In this document: positions 1 to 11,735 of the stretch, one piece after another
Numbering within the stretch: position 1 is the first letter of the stretch
Layout: each line of letters begins with the position of its first letter
Program-made: the position numbers and the translations under genes
Notes under the pieces: model-generated
Seen by the model: only the letters and a program-made list of their open reading frames with translations
Databases searched by the model: none
What the model was told of the DNA's origin: nothing
Source: Alviniconcha marisindica
Taxonomy: Eukaryota; Mollusca; Gastropoda; Provannidae
Length of the DNA: 64,000 nt
Direction of reading: 5' to 3'
NCBI GenBank assembly: GCA_018857735.1
Contig: JABMCL010003179.1
Location: 300,001-364,000, forward strand

Positions 1-475
1 GTAACATTAATATTTTGTACATTGTGATAGTTGTGATTTAGTTGTACGAATCTGTTTATAGACAGGAGCAAGCCACGCTTCCCACCCTTGTTGTAAATTA
101 AATAAGTCATGTCTGTACATTTTGTTTGCATAGTTTAAAAGGTTGTAGTTGTAGCTTTTATTCAATGTTTTTCAGGTTTTAATTAGTTTAGTTATTGTAG
201 AGGAAAGTGTATTTGTGCGGGCCAAGGAAACACAATTGTCAGCCATTTTGTGGTCCAGAGGGCCGATTTGATTGTAGCGATAGCGTGTGTTCCTTGCGGC
301 CCGCGCCGTTCTCTTATCTATGCGTGCGACTGAGCGGTGAGGATTTTGGGTGTGCTGAAAATTGTCTGCTGCTGTAGAATAAAACCTGGCTGCCGTTCCG
401 CCTGCTGTGGCCTCCATTTTTACTGACTCCGCTGCCTGTGTCCTGTCCTTCTACCACTCCACTCCATTACACATG
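1..475 (+). mobile_element. 3' part of an LTR (family L2), cut by window edge
   Basis: This block aligns by eye over most of its length with 38815-39215. Shared landmarks are the opening stretch with TTAATATTTTGTAC, the GACAGG...CACGC stretch, the AAACACAATTGT stretch and an AATAAA polyadenylation signal (378-383) followed by CCTG. It ends in a single copy of the C-rich module (about 420-475) that is tandemly amplified at 39211-39659. No coding potential is convincing. The AATAAA near the end of a repeated non-coding block, and the matching 5' half at 34173-34480 and 38066-38400, make an LTR the best reading; a long SINE-like or unclassified repeat is the alternative. Confidence 0.6.
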
Positions 476-860
476 TAAATGCAAAGTACATCAATTCCAC
501 CAGAGGCACATATCGGTAATCAACTCCCTTGTGTGTTGATTCTGCAAGAGCGCTCTGGTCCTCGTTCTGTTTCATTTTTGCACATTTCGTTTTCTGTTTT
601 ATTTTTGCACATTTTGTTTTCTGTTTCATTTTTGTACATTTTGTTTTCTGTAAGTTCTGACCTGAACAAGTATAAACTTTCTGCGACGAAGTACTTTTCA
701 TAAGATACCTACGTATACTTAGAGATACATACGCTCCAAAAAGATCCACTTGTCAAATGTATTTGAATTTTTGTGTCATGTCTTTTGGTATCCAGACAAA
801 TCATACGTGATAAAAATGTGGCGTCTACAATTCTAAATATCTATCAAATGGATATTTTGG

Positions 861-884
861 GTGCGTGCGTGCGTGCGTGCGTGC

Positions 885-967
<83 letters not shown>

Positions 968-1004
968 TGTGTGTCTGTGTGTCTGTCTGTCTGTCTGTCT
1001 GTGT
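861..1004 (+). repeat. Compound microsatellite (GTGC)n-(GT)n-(GTCT)n
   Basis: An uninterrupted compound array goes from GTGC repeats to about 75 bp of pure GT and then to GTCT repeats. ORFs through it (Cys-Val or Thr-His runs) are artefacts. Confidence 0.97.
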
Positions 1005-1089
1005 CCTTTGGAATTCGAGTGAGCCCAAAGGCAAATTTTCATTTTGTGCATTTATTATGAATACTAAAATTCTTTTGTATTTGTATTTT

Positions 1090-1128
<39 letters not shown>

Positions 1129-1144
1129 ATAATAATAATAATAA
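1090..1144 (+). repeat. (CTA)n-(TAA)n microsatellite
   Basis: About 13 CTA units pass directly into about 5 TAA units. It may be the simple tail of a degraded retroelement, but no body is recognisable upstream. Confidence 0.9.
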
Positions 1145-1591
1145 GCGAAATCAATGTATGGTATTGACACAAATGATTTGTGATGATATGCTCTTTATTC
1201 TAGACGTTCTAATTATACAACTTGAGTACGAAAACTCATTAAGGAAGGAGAGATAAAAACATAACAAATACAAGTAACTCGGCAATATGGTTACTGCATC
1301 AAACTATTTATTCGGAAACCGGCTTATTTCTTGAGAAAATTCTTAACTTTCTTACAAAGAATCATAATGCAATAAAATCCACTTGCAGACTCCCCTCCAA
1401 AATGAGCAATAAACAAGTGGACAAAATAATAACCAAAACAAAAGAAGTGGTTATCATGTTCTTTATTGCACAATGCTGCGCACTCACCTACCCCCATCTT
1501 CAACTCGTGATAAATTTTATGTAAATATTTCGAATAACAACAAAATTCAGTAATAGCCCATGATGATAATCCTAGTCTGAAAATCGGAAGC

Positions 1592-1950
1592 GTTCTTGTC
1601 AAGACACTGAACAGGTGTGCCACTAAGAGCGGTTGTTGTCGAGGCACTGAACAGGTGTTCCACTAAGAGCGGTTCTTGTCAAGACACTAAACAGGTGTGC
1701 CACTAAGAGCGATTCTTGTCAAGACACTGAACAGGTGTGCCACTAAGAGCGATTCTTGTCAAGACACTAAACAGGTGTGCCACTAAGAGCGATTCTTGTC
1801 AAGACACTGAACAGGTGTGCCACTAAGAGCGGTTCTTGTCAAGACACTGAACAGGTGTGCCACTAAGAGCGGTTCTTGTCAAGACATGAACAGGTGTGCC
1901 ACTAAGAGCGGTTCTTGTCAAGATACTGAACAGTTATGTCACTAACAGCG
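1592..1950 (+). repeat. 40-bp minisatellite, about 9 units
   Basis: The unit begins GGTTCTTGTCAAGACACTGA and closes with CCACTAAGAGC. Nine consecutive units differ by scattered substitutions (ACTGAA/ACTAAA, GGTT/GATT). The last two units carry a 1-2 bp deletion and extra changes, as is usual at an array edge. Confidence 0.95.
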
Positions 1951-2264
1951 TATCTGATGACCGACCCTTGACAAGCACTACCTGGGGCAACCTTGAATTT
2001 TCAGTTCTTCTTTCACTCTCTTCTTTTAGTGATGTTAAGTGCGGTAAAAAAACAACAACAACAAAAAACGCTACATTAAAACAAAGTTAATCGAGAAATG
2101 AGTAATATCTAGGTTCTTAGGTTTCTCCGGGCAACAGAGTTGAAAATGTTTTTGGCACCGTGTTCCAGCCTATTGGTGACTCTATAGCTCTGCGATATTG
2201 ACACGTGGAGAAAGCTTGCGTATCTGTATGACAGCTGCATAAAAGCTCCTTCAGCCGCATTCTT

Positions 2265-2320
2265 TGTCCCTAATATGTCAGCCCGACCTCCGAGGACATT
2301 AAGCCTCACATCATCATCAC
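2265..2320 (+). mobile_element. LINE 3'-end relic with (ATC)n tail
   Basis: The sequence TGTCCCTAATATGTCAGC followed by a GAGGACATTAAGC-like stretch and a CATCATCATC tail matches 13413-13470. The latter is bounded by a target-site duplication, so this is the 3' terminus of a non-LTR retrotransposon or a SINE that shares its tail. Confidence 0.6.
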
Positions 2321-2330
2321 CTTCAGCCGC

Positions 2331-3401
2331 CACCGGCCCACACTGACTAGAGTAACTAGTGTTGCGGCAGCTCCCTTCAGGTTCACCCAACTCCTTGGAC
2401 GTTTCCAATCACGTCTTACAAGCTCCAGACTTTGACAATCGACCCGGCACTTCTGTCTGAATTACATAGCCTCTACGTCGTGGCTTCGTGAGAACATATA
2501 AAGTGTGGGTCTTCACAACCATGCAGGTACTTTACTCTGAACAACACAGTCCCTACATCATGGGTATGTCATAATTATGTCACCAAGTAACATGGGGAAT
2601 GAATGTGAATCATCCGAGTTTTCGCTCTTCTCATTTAGGGTTAGTTTCCTGAAGTATTAGTTGTACATTTCTGTCATATTTCAGCACCGGAACAGCATTG
2701 TGGTTAAGTGGTAACAAAGATGGCAAAATGCTTTATTTTTTCGTAAAACTATATGTGTCCTCGTATGAAACCTCAGTAGTATTTTAGAGGACGTCCTTGG
2801 AGAATCACACTTGGTATTGTTATCTTTGAAATGCATGGTGAGTTGCAAACTTGGTGTAGCTCGTATCGCCACGCGCCACGACCACCTCTATTGTTAGCGG
2901 GCATCAGACGCACACAGATCAGTCGTTTCTTTACTTTTTCGGTTTTTGAATACACAACAGGGAATCATTAATTTAATCACTCCTAGACGCAGTCAATTTA
3001 ATTACTAGTCTATTAACAAGAAAAACTTAAAAAACGCGTGAGCAGTAGTGTCTGGAATATACAGACAGAGAGAAAGTACCATGGTTCATACGGAACAGGG
3101 AAACGGTATGCGGAGCCCTTCCTTCCTTTAAATCCTGAACTACTTCTCACTGGCTGGTCAGTTTGAGTTGTAGAAGCAGTAGTTCTGACATCAAAGTCAT
3201 CAACACTCGATCCATATCACTTCTGCTGAAATGGGAAGAGAACTGCTGAAATGACTGGAGCGTTCTGCCAGGCACTGAACTAGATGAAAGTGCCACTAGA
3301 GAGTCTAAAACTGGAATAATTCATTCCTCTCACAGGTGGGCCCCTCACTTAAGAGACCTCTTGAGGTCGGCATTTCTTCCCTTGCCCCTGTCTGTGCCAG
3401 T
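2331..3401. other. No recognisable gene
   Basis: The short ORFs here have no recognisable domain, no splice context and no low-complexity explanation. I see nothing to annotate. Confidence 0.5.
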
Positions 3402-3690
3402 TCCACTACAGAATGAGAAAAGGGGCAAAAGCCCTCCACTAAAGAATGGGGAAAGCGGGAAAGACCCCACTAAATAATGGGAAAAGGGCAAAACCCCTCC
3501 ACTAACAAATGGGAGAAGAGACAAAAAAATCCTCCACTAAAGCGAAAGTCCTCCACTACAGAATGGGAGGAGGACCAAAAGTCCTCCACTACAGAATGAA
3601 ACATGGGACAAAAGTGGTCCGCTAGAGAATGGAAGGGGAAAAAATCCTCCAACAAATGGGAGTAGGGGCGAAAGTCCTTCACTAACGAAT
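3402..3690 (+). repeat. Degenerate minisatellite, unit about 31 bp
   Basis: About nine imperfect copies of a CCACTA-AGAATGGG-(A/G)-rich-CAAAAGTCCT module. Unit length varies through indels in the purine tract, and one unit is truncated. It lies in non-coding DNA. The antisense ORF through it (repeating Ser-Val-Val-Glu-Asp-Phe) is explained by the repeat. Confidence 0.85.
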
Positions 3691-4909
3691 GTTCCTGGTT
3701 GCTAAGGCAAGGAACTGTTGAAGGAATCAGAATGTGTAACGTCGAGTGATGGAGTTCGGTTGGTTGTGTAGCAGCCGTGCCAGACTCACCTGACAAATTG
3801 TCGAGGACAACACGGCAGCTGCTTCCCACCTGGCTGCCACTCCACGGCTGCCTCCATCGGTTCCTTCATTCTTGTACTACACGAGTCGGTACACTGCGCA
3901 TCGCTTTCTGCCCGCTGCTCTCCTTCTTCCACGCTGAGCTCTGGTTTTAATCTGCATGCAACACTTCGACTCTCTTCTTAAAAATGAAGAAAGAGGAAAA
4001 GAAAAAAGACCGGATAGGAGGACAGCGTCCTTTTATTGCAGCGCAGGCTAACTAACTTTTTTAATATTTTTCTTCTTGTTGTTCATTTTTTAATTTTTTT
4101 AGGGGGGTATGGGTGGAGGGGGGGGGGGGGGGGGGAATTAGCTTTCTGTTTTCAGGAGACTCAACGATTCGTCTGGAAAAAGACTGATTTTGTTCTTTGT
4201 TCTTTGCAAAGAAAGAACGATATGGAACAATATGTTATGTTTCTTCATCTAACAATAATTATACCAGGGGTCGCAAACACTTTTTAGAATTTGTGTGCAG
4301 CAAACAGTGTCTTGAAAAAAAAAATGCGTAGAACCAAACATGACGCTAAACACACTGACGCGATTTTTTTTTAAAGAACAATCCTGAACTTATCCCGTTA
4401 AAATTCTGCCTCTCGTGCCTACCGCAAAATTCTGTGCAAGACCGACGGATATCTTTAATTTCGGTATCTTCGAACTTAGGACCAGCCACGGCAATCAACA
4501 TTTTTCACCGGTGCCTGGTTAGGTCTCGGACTTCCCCTGGTACTCACAGATTCCTGGCTGGTTTGTTTACCTTCTTGAATAGGCGGCCTGTTGTCAACCG
4601 GTTCAGAGCTAGTGATAGGAACTGGTTTAGAACTATCATTACGACTACGAGAAAAAGAAAGAAAGCTTTTTAAAATGCCCCACCCCCTATCCTCCCCAGC
4701 CTGAGTTTTTTGTTGTATTTCGCGACATTATGCTGAGCTGCGAAATGTGGACGTCAGTCCCGAACGCAAATGAAGGGCGGGAAACTAGTAATGTGGCCGG
4801 AAACTGACGTAGGAAATGAATTACAACGGACCTCATTCGATATCACCCACCCTGACCTGGCAGCTGTCAAAGTTGACATCTTCTAACGGCCGATTTCACA
4901 GCCCGTCAT

Positions 4910-4912
<3 letters not shown>

Positions 4913-4949
<37 letters not shown>
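4913..4949 (+). repeat. (GA)n microsatellite
   Basis: Pure GA dinucleotide run of about 37 bp. Confidence 0.95.
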
Positions 4950-4951
<2 letters not shown>

Positions 4952-5207
4952 CTTGCTTTTATTTAAAACGCATTCCGTCATACTGATCTGGACTTTTTTG
5001 CGTTTAGTAAAAGCTCTGGGTTTGAGCAATTACGTGAGAAGGGTTTATTTTGCGTTAAAAACAAAACAAACGGTTTTTATGTGGTTTTGCGACACCTGTT
5101 CCATGTATCCAGGTTGAGTTAACCCTAGAGGCTGCATTCCCTATCCTTCTTCCCTCTTTTATGAATCGGCAACTGTTTTGCTGACTGACCTGCCAGTACT
5201 TATTGTC

Positions 5208-5262
5208 AGTAAGTAAGTAACTTGGTGTTTTACGCCCCTGCCAGTTGTCAACCTGATGTTGT
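5208..5262 (-). mobile_element. LINE family C 3'-terminus relic
   Basis: Read on the plus strand, (AGTA)n is followed by ACTTGGTGTTTTACGCCC and a GTCAACCTG remnant. This is the reverse complement of the 3' terminus of the I-group LINE at 63115-64000. The orientation places the tetranucleotide tail at the low-coordinate side, so the element is minus strand and almost wholly 5'-truncated. Confidence 0.6.
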
Positions 5263-5515
5263 TGCACCTCTTTGCAACACTTGATTTTATTTTCAAATAG
5301 CGGTGGGGTTTGCCTCACTTATCGGTCGTCTGCGAAAAACTACGGATGGCAATGAAGGTTTAAACGGGGGCCTGGCGGATATACCGGTGAGGCCCTGCTG
5401 GCCGCAGAGTAGGGTACACTGAAGCAGTCGCCGAGTTGCTAATAATAAAGGCTTTTTGCGTTATTGTAGTCGATGTTTCACATACGTGATGCGAGGGGGC
5501 GTTTGGACGCGGACG

Positions 5516-5674
<159 letters not shown>

Positions 5675-5827
5675 TAAATATTATGCAACTGTGTATATGT
5701 ACACTGTCTTGGAAATGTGAGGTTTGCTGTATGCATTTAATGAGTCTTTTAAATTGCCTGTTTGTGACAGTAATTTCATGCCGGATCCCCTGATATGATT
5801 GCAGCTTGTCCATAAATTACGTAGGTG

Positions 5828-6037
<210 letters not shown>

Positions 6038-6142
6038 TAATTATAGTTTAATGTTACATAATGTGCAGACAAGAGACAAATTTGCATGTATGATTTTTGC
6101 ATGGACAATAAACAATCTTATCTTATTATCTTATCTTACTGG

Positions 6143-6487
6143 ATAATACAAGTTATGTTTAAATTCATGGAACAATAAATATTCACAGAATGTGACATGC
6201 ATTTGTAAAAATATCTTATCTGTTAAACACATACTGCTTGAATGTCCTATTACTACAGAGTTATTTCAGAAAAATGGATATGACTTAAATGCTTACAACA
6301 ATGTAAGAGATATTTTGTATAATACTGATGTTATCACTAATATTGTCAAATCGATTGTTCATAGTCCTGTGGGAAAATTAGTATAAATAATAATTGTATA
6401 TATATTTATTTATTTTTGTTGTTGTTTTTTGTGTGTCTAATATCACCTCGATGTGAATAGACATAAAATAAAATATTGATTGATTGA
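6143..6487 (+). mobile_element. 5'-truncated LINE 3' end with TSD
   Basis: A 345-bp insertion sits between two exact 12-bp direct repeats, TTATCTTACTGG (6131-6142 and 6488-6499). It encodes the C-terminal zinc-like segment of an I-group LINE ORF2 (about residues 1-64 of the ORF at 6192-6386, with the HILLECP motif), then a 3' UTR ending in ATAAAATAAAATATTG and a (GATT)n tail. The same sequence, less truncated, is at 48324-48820. The insertion landed in an older TE tail, the AATAAACAATCTTATCTTAT stretch just upstream at 6106-6142. Confidence 0.85.
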
Positions 6488-6499
6488 TTATCTTACTGG

Positions 6500-7723
6500 C
6501 AGCAAGTTTTTACGCCCATGACTGAATCCCATTAATAATAAAATCGCCGACATAATATCTAATATAACAAATGTAAGACTGCTATGTGCATCGGTGTGAC
6601 GGTTGGTTGCAAGAAAAAGACCTGGAATATGCTGGGATCCCGTGCTAACCGATTTCATAGGAGCCATTCTGTGTTCCATTTAGTGTGACGATTTCAGCCG
6701 TAAATAAGCAGCTTTGACTGGTCAGCGGAGTGATTGAGTTGGTGAGCGAATGAATGAATGAGTAATTCAAAGGAAGGCAGACGAAAAAGAAAGAATGAAA
6801 TTAATCATTCACGAAGGAAGGCAGGTACCGATATGTATAGTTCCTTAAGCCCGTTCTTAACTGGGCGAAATGTTAGTTCGCCGAACATACTTCGGACAGT
6901 TCGACGAACTATAATTCGTTAGTACGCCGAACATACTTCGAACAGTTCCACGAATTATACTTCGTTTGTTAACTGTCTTATAATGAGATGCAAGCTTCGG
7001 CCCGAACTTGCGGCAGAAGCGCAGCAGACAGCATGATCCAAAATGTAGGCTAAAGTCAAGTCAATAAACTTTAATCATCCCTCACATGGTAATTCAACTA
7101 TATCATTCTGGGACCCAGAGACAAGGCTGCGCCTCCCACAAGTCAACAAACTATATGACGTCGATCCAAAGGGAGTACGTTCAGAGGACGCAACTCTCTT
7201 TTGACGGCTTCAGAACCTATTGCCCTTGAACAGTTTCTGTTATTCAGTGTTTCTATTTTGACTGATTTACTAGTGGGTGGAACATTAATGACGTAATGCC
7301 AGGCGTGACCCCAAAGAGTAGGTCAGGCTGACCTAATTTAAGCGTCGTTCTGTAATGGCAGTACCACAGTGCCATATCCGGTAATTATACATCCAGGGAA
7401 ACAGTAACTTATCAGTTAGCCCATGCTAGCGGAGTCTACCAACTAGACGGTGGTTTTCTTTTGCTAGTATTGGACTGATATCCTCTCACCATTATGTGCT
7501 GGTGGTCACTGGTGAGTTACTCGGGTAGTGAAACACGTGTCTGACCTAGACAACCCACACAATAATGGTCCCCATCAGGATCAGATTTTTGATAACCCCT
7601 CTCTGCCGGCTTAGCAGTGTGGGCCAAAAATCGGGCTCGGTTCCGGGATGGGGGTGGGGGAGGGGTGGAGGGTGGTGGAGGAACTGATGCACCAAATAGG
7701 CTCTTTGTGAAGGGAGTAAGACA

Positions 7724-7725
<2 letters not shown>
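6500..7725. other. No gene; short inverted/duplicated motif and LINE tail relic inside
   Basis: At 6865-6960 a roughly 44-bp module rich in TTCG/CGAA (CGCCGAACATACTTCG...CAGTTC) occurs twice and is partly self-complementary. At 7045-7110 the stretch AAGTCAATAAACTTTAATC...CCTCACATGG is the reverse complement of 41440-41490 and looks like another LINE 3' tail. I see nothing else. Confidence 0.5.

Positions 7726-7798
<73 letters not shown>
7726..7798 (+). repeat. (CT)n microsatellite
   Basis: Pure CT dinucleotide run of about 73 bp. Confidence 0.97.
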
Positions 7799-7803
<5 letters not shown>

Positions 7804-8106
7804 CTCTGTTTAAGGTCTTCCAGATCCAAATACAACGCCTCAACAATAAATAATCTGCTTGTTGTTGTTTTTTGTTTTGTTTTGTTTTTCTACTCTTTTC
7901 ACCTAAACTCAACTTAACAGTTTCCCGCGATGGAAACTATAGCTTAACGGATTAACAGACTAAAGAGAAGTATCGTCAGTTATCAACAAAAATCATCTCC
8001 CGTGCATCATGCAACAAAATACTGCTTTCAGTTGAAAATACGCTTAGACTGTTTCAAGAACATACAGAAAGAAAAAACGATCTTCCGTATTTGCCTTGAT
8101 TCGATT

Positions 8107-8146
8107 TTTCTTCTTCTTCTTCTTCTTTTCTTCTTCTTCTTCTTCT

Positions 8147-8195
<49 letters not shown>
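8107..8195 (+). repeat. (TTC)n-(CT)n compound microsatellite
   Basis: Two TTC/TTCTTC blocks pass into a pure CT run and then into T-rich sequence. Confidence 0.95.
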
Positions 8196-8201
<6 letters not shown>

Positions 8202-8725
8202 TTCTTTTTTTTCTTTTTCTCTTCTTTTTGACAATGTAACATCATATAGGTGATCTTATGAACTGACCTAATTAATTATTGCGCCAATTAGGGCTCTTCA
8301 TACACAGTTTTGGCCTTTTGCTTACACGGTCTTGTCTTAGCAAACACATGGTAACGTACCTGTTTCTTGTAGTTGTTTATATGCACTTGAGTAGTTTTCG
8401 TACAGTTGCACCATAGACATTTATATTACAGCACTGACCTAATTAAACGTGCTCATATCATCCAAAAAGGGCCCAGGTACCCACCTACTAAATGCCATGG
8501 CTCTACTATAAAGTGCATGATAGGGTGGTATTTTGTACCTTGCAGGTAGGGCCAGTGAAGCTAACCACCTACACAATATACATTATTCATAACAGAATCT
8601 AGTGAAGGATCAAGGCTAGTGTTCCATATTAATGGGAACTTAAACGAAAAAAACTACTTTTTGTTAACTCCAGCAGGATCCAGTACTCTCCTATCACGAA
8701 AATGATGCAAGTATGACTGCTCTAA

Positions 8726-8747
8726 CCCCCCCCCCCCCCCCCCCCCC
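8726..8747 (+). repeat. Poly-C tract
   Basis: A homopolymer of about 22 C. Its exact length is likely to be uncertain in any assembly. Confidence 0.9.
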
Positions 8748-8924
8748 ACCCCCAGTCTCTCCCACCGCGGCAACCTCAACACCTCAACGAACAGGCTGTC
8801 TCTGAAATCAGCGTGTAGAGAGAAGAGGTACACGGCTAAGATCCGTCGGCACACCGTCCTCAGTAGATTTCTCCTTAACTCGTAGAATCCACTGGGTTCC
8901 AAAGACTGTGAGTGCCAGATCGGG

Positions 8925-8972
8925 GTTAGCTCTCTCTCAGCGTAAATCCCTTTACGCTGAGAGAGAGCTAAC
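8925..8972. repeat. Perfect 22-bp inverted repeat with 4-nt loop
   Basis: The arm at 8925-8946 (GTTAGCTCTCTCTCAGCG and TAAA) is the exact reverse complement of 8951-8972, separated only by TCCC. Neither flank extends the match. A snapback replication or repair template switch would make such a structure. The 4-nt loop is too small for an ordinary microRNA precursor. Confidence 0.95.
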
Positions 8973-8989
8973 AGCATGTGCATCCGGCA

Positions 8990-9420
8990 GCACTCGAGTT
9001 GTAGCGAAATTGCAAATAAAACACTGTTCTAACTTTTCTCACACTTCGCCGTGCGTTTGATGGTAGCCATGGATCTTAGGTGTTTAAGGAACACAACACT
9101 GATCTAGCTGTGTAACAAGCGCATCCATGTACCATTAAACACGCCGAAAGAAACTGATGGGTCGACCAAAAGAGTTGAATCTTCCATTGGCATTTTTGTT
9201 TTTAATGGAGGAAAAAACAGATGTCGTAACTCAGTGACAGACGTGTGAAAGAGCTAACACAAAGTGCATTAGCTGCCAGCGTTGAGAATGAAAGGTCAGA
9301 ACACACAAACGGATAACAATGAAAGCTGAGTTTGGGGCAATATGCCTTTTACAAAGCAACGACCAAACAGCAACTTCAGACGAAAACATCAAATGATGGA
9401 GAGGTCAACACTAGTTCACG
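8990..9420. other. No recognisable gene
   Basis: Unique-looking sequence without a convincing ORF or repeat. Confidence 0.5.
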
Positions 9421-9534
9421 GTGAAACAGACGACCAACAGAGAAAATGTAAGTTTGTGACGATAGAGTAAAACGATAGTGTTCAAACAGACGACCAACAG
9501 AGAAAATGTAATTTTGTGACGATAGAGTCAAACA
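9421..9534 (+). repeat. Two-copy direct repeat, period 60 bp
   Basis: AAACAGACGACCAACAGAGA and the following roughly 30 bp occur at 9424 and again at 9484 with two or three substitutions. This is a recent tandem duplication. Confidence 0.93.
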
Positions 9535-9876
9535 AAATATCGCTGAATATCATCTACATGTGGCTTCGATTAATTTCAAAATGTGAGTCATTCCAGGTGG
9601 TGACAGTCACAGATCTAGGTTACGTTTCATAGCTCGAGAAGAACTACAGATATAACTGCCCTCCTCCTTCTCTCCCTCCACTTCCATTACCTGACATAAA
9701 ACGCCACAGATACTGTTGCTGTTGTTTGTCAGTTTGTGTACCTTCAACAACCTAATAGCAAACACAAAACAAGATATCAATAAAATGCAAGAATGGTCAC
9801 AATTCTAACGGCACCTTAAACATACACAGTATTAGAATAATAAAGCTAACGTAAAGATGCTTTATTATTCACGTAA

Positions 9877-9928
9877 ATACCCCCACACACACGCACGCGC
9901 GCGCACACCCATACACACACGCACGCAT

Positions 9929-9984
<56 letters not shown>

Positions 9985-9994
9985 CACTCACTCA

Positions 9995-10056
<62 letters not shown>

Positions 10057-10059
10057 ACA

Positions 10060-10131
<72 letters not shown>
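9877..10131 (+). repeat. Compound microsatellite (CA)n-(CT)n-(CA)n
   Basis: CGCA/CA-rich start, CA run to about 9983, CT run about 10000-10050, then CA run to about 10131. It directly abuts the 5' break of the LINE at 10140. Confidence 0.97.
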
Positions 10132-10132
<1 letters not shown>

Positions 10133-10139
10133 CCATATT

Positions 10140-10896
10140 TGTTCATGCCCATATTCAATCCATCATCGACGCTGTGGGATTCAGCAAATGCAAATACTCT
10201 TAAACCTTTGGTTAGTTTACAAAAGAGAGCGCTCAAGGCAATTCTTCTAAAAACAACAAATCTAGCGATTTCAGACTATGACTTCCTATCTATTCTTCCC
10301 CTCAAAGAAAGGCTTAACTACAACAAGGGAGTTCTTATACACAAAATTATATCCGGAAAAGTCCCACCCTCTCTTACGGCTAAATTTTCCCTAAACCAAT
10401 CACGACATTCTGGAAAACTCAATACACCTATCCCTAGATTGACCTTTTCAAGTCTAGCCTAGTATATTCCGGTAGTGTTCTTTGGAACTCACTCCCTGAC
10501 TCTCTTAGATTACCATCCAGCACTGAAACCTTTTCATCACATTACATGTCATACATTATGCGCTGATTGGTTGGCATTGCATGTTATATTTGGTGATTGT
10601 AACCCGCCTGAAACGTTTTACCATATTGTGTCTCCCATTTATCACGCATTTACCCATCAAATGTTTGCTGCTGCTGATTTCATAGCCCCATGTATCCACC
10701 TTTATTCCTGCCTGTCTCATATCATGTTTGACGTCTGAACTTCATTTATTCTATGTGTGTCGTATATTAGAAAATGTGTACATGTATAATTAGATCTAGA
10801 GTAGTCCCTTGTTTGGGTGAGGGCTGGATGTAAAAAAGCATACATCTATTGCCCTCGTAAATAAAGAATTTTATCTGATCTGATCTGATCTGATCT

Positions 10897-10900
<4 letters not shown>
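10140..10900 (+). mobile_element. Truncated non-LTR retrotransposon (RT C-terminus + 3' UTR)
   Basis: The plus-strand reading frame (about 10150-10460) encodes the thumb and C-terminal part of a CR1/L2/jockey-like reverse transcriptase: a LQKRALKAIL segment, then ILPLKERLNYNKGVLIHKI and SRHSGKLNTP. A frameshift near 10458 moves the conserved SLPDSLR-type end into another frame. The 3' UTR carries an AATAAA signal at 10861-10866 and ends in about five ATCTG repeats, which continue into a (CT)n array. The 5' end is lost at a microsatellite. It is a dead copy. Confidence 0.8.
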
Positions 10901-10990
<90 letters not shown>

Positions 10991-11016
10991 TCTCTCTCTC
11001 TCTCTCTCTCTCTCTG

Positions 11017-11107
<91 letters not shown>
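10899..11107 (+). repeat. Compound microsatellite (CT)n-(GT)n-(CT)n-(GT)n
   Basis: Four alternating blocks with short GAGT junctions. It probably seeded from the ATCTG tail of the preceding LINE. Confidence 0.97.
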
Positions 11108-11108
<1 letters not shown>

Positions 11109-11272
11109 TGAGTGAGTGCATGAAATGTCATACATTGTTTATTTTTAGACATCTTGAACATAATGTTTACTTCTGAGCAGCACCACCCGGTTGCCTGCCC
11201 GGGGCTAAGAAGGGCTGATCTAAAATAAACTACGTAACATCAACAGAACACTGCAAAAAGCTAGATGCATAC

Positions 11273-11735
11273 CTTGTAGATATCGAATCATGACGCAGAT
11301 GACGTTGCCGAAAATGAAGGCTTGCATCATCATGGGCACGAGTGTAAAGGGCATGCAGAAGACGGCCAGCAGCAGGTCGCTGACGGCCAAGTTCAGCAGG
11401 TACATATTGGTGATGGTCCGCATCTTCTTGTGCCTCACCAGCGTCAGGATCACCAGGCAGTTTCCCACAACTGATAGGAGGAAGATGACCGCGTATGGGA
11501 TGGACAGGAAGGCGGACATTTTGCTGGAGTCATTTACTTGACTGATGCATGCTGACACAAACTGCTCTCGGGTGGCGTTGGGGAATACCAGACGAGCGAT
11601 GGTGCTGGCGTTTGAGATGTTGTAGAAGTTATCGCAGTACACTTCCTCGCTTTCAAAAGCAGCTGATGATAAGATTTGAGGTGTCGTTGTGACTAGTGCC
11701 ACCATACGTGTAGATTCGTGATGAAACGAATCCAT
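11273..11735 (-). CDS. First coding exon of a CCK/sulfakinin-like peptide GPCR
   Basis: Residues 1-154 (plus one base of codon 155) of a class A receptor acting in the plasma membrane. The extracellular N-terminus (about 1-75) has N-glycosylation sites at N39, N42, N53 and N68. TM1 (about 76-100) has the GN pair at 91-92. The first loop reads RHKKMRT. TM2 (about 110-130) has LAVSDLL with D120, followed by FCMPF. The IFG motif precedes the conserved Cys147 at the top of TM3. FCMPF, the downstream FIFG and the MRT-TN loop are the pattern of cholecystokinin/gastrin receptors and their invertebrate sulfakinin relatives. The open frame ends at a splice donor: the exon closes CAAG and intron GTATGC begins at 11272, phase 1. 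The remaining exons (TM3-TM7) would lie at coordinates below 11272 on the minus strand; I do not see them in the window, so the intron would exceed 11 kb or the gene is broken. The start ATG (11733-11735) is the only one giving a full N-terminus. Confidence 0.85.

Noticed and set aside
825..1172. ORFs of alternating Cys-Val or Thr-His residues
   Set aside because: They translate the (GT)n microsatellite. The same applies to the similar ORFs at 5478-6146, 9857-10250, 10767-11161, 11745-12152, 15089-15425, 37918-38169, 42277-42531 and 60268-60608.
3470..3829. ORF with SVVEDF repeats
   Set aside because: It is the translation of the roughly 31-bp minisatellite.
11290..11541. Plus-strand ORF overlapping the receptor exon
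   Set aside because: It is an antisense shadow of the GPCR exon.
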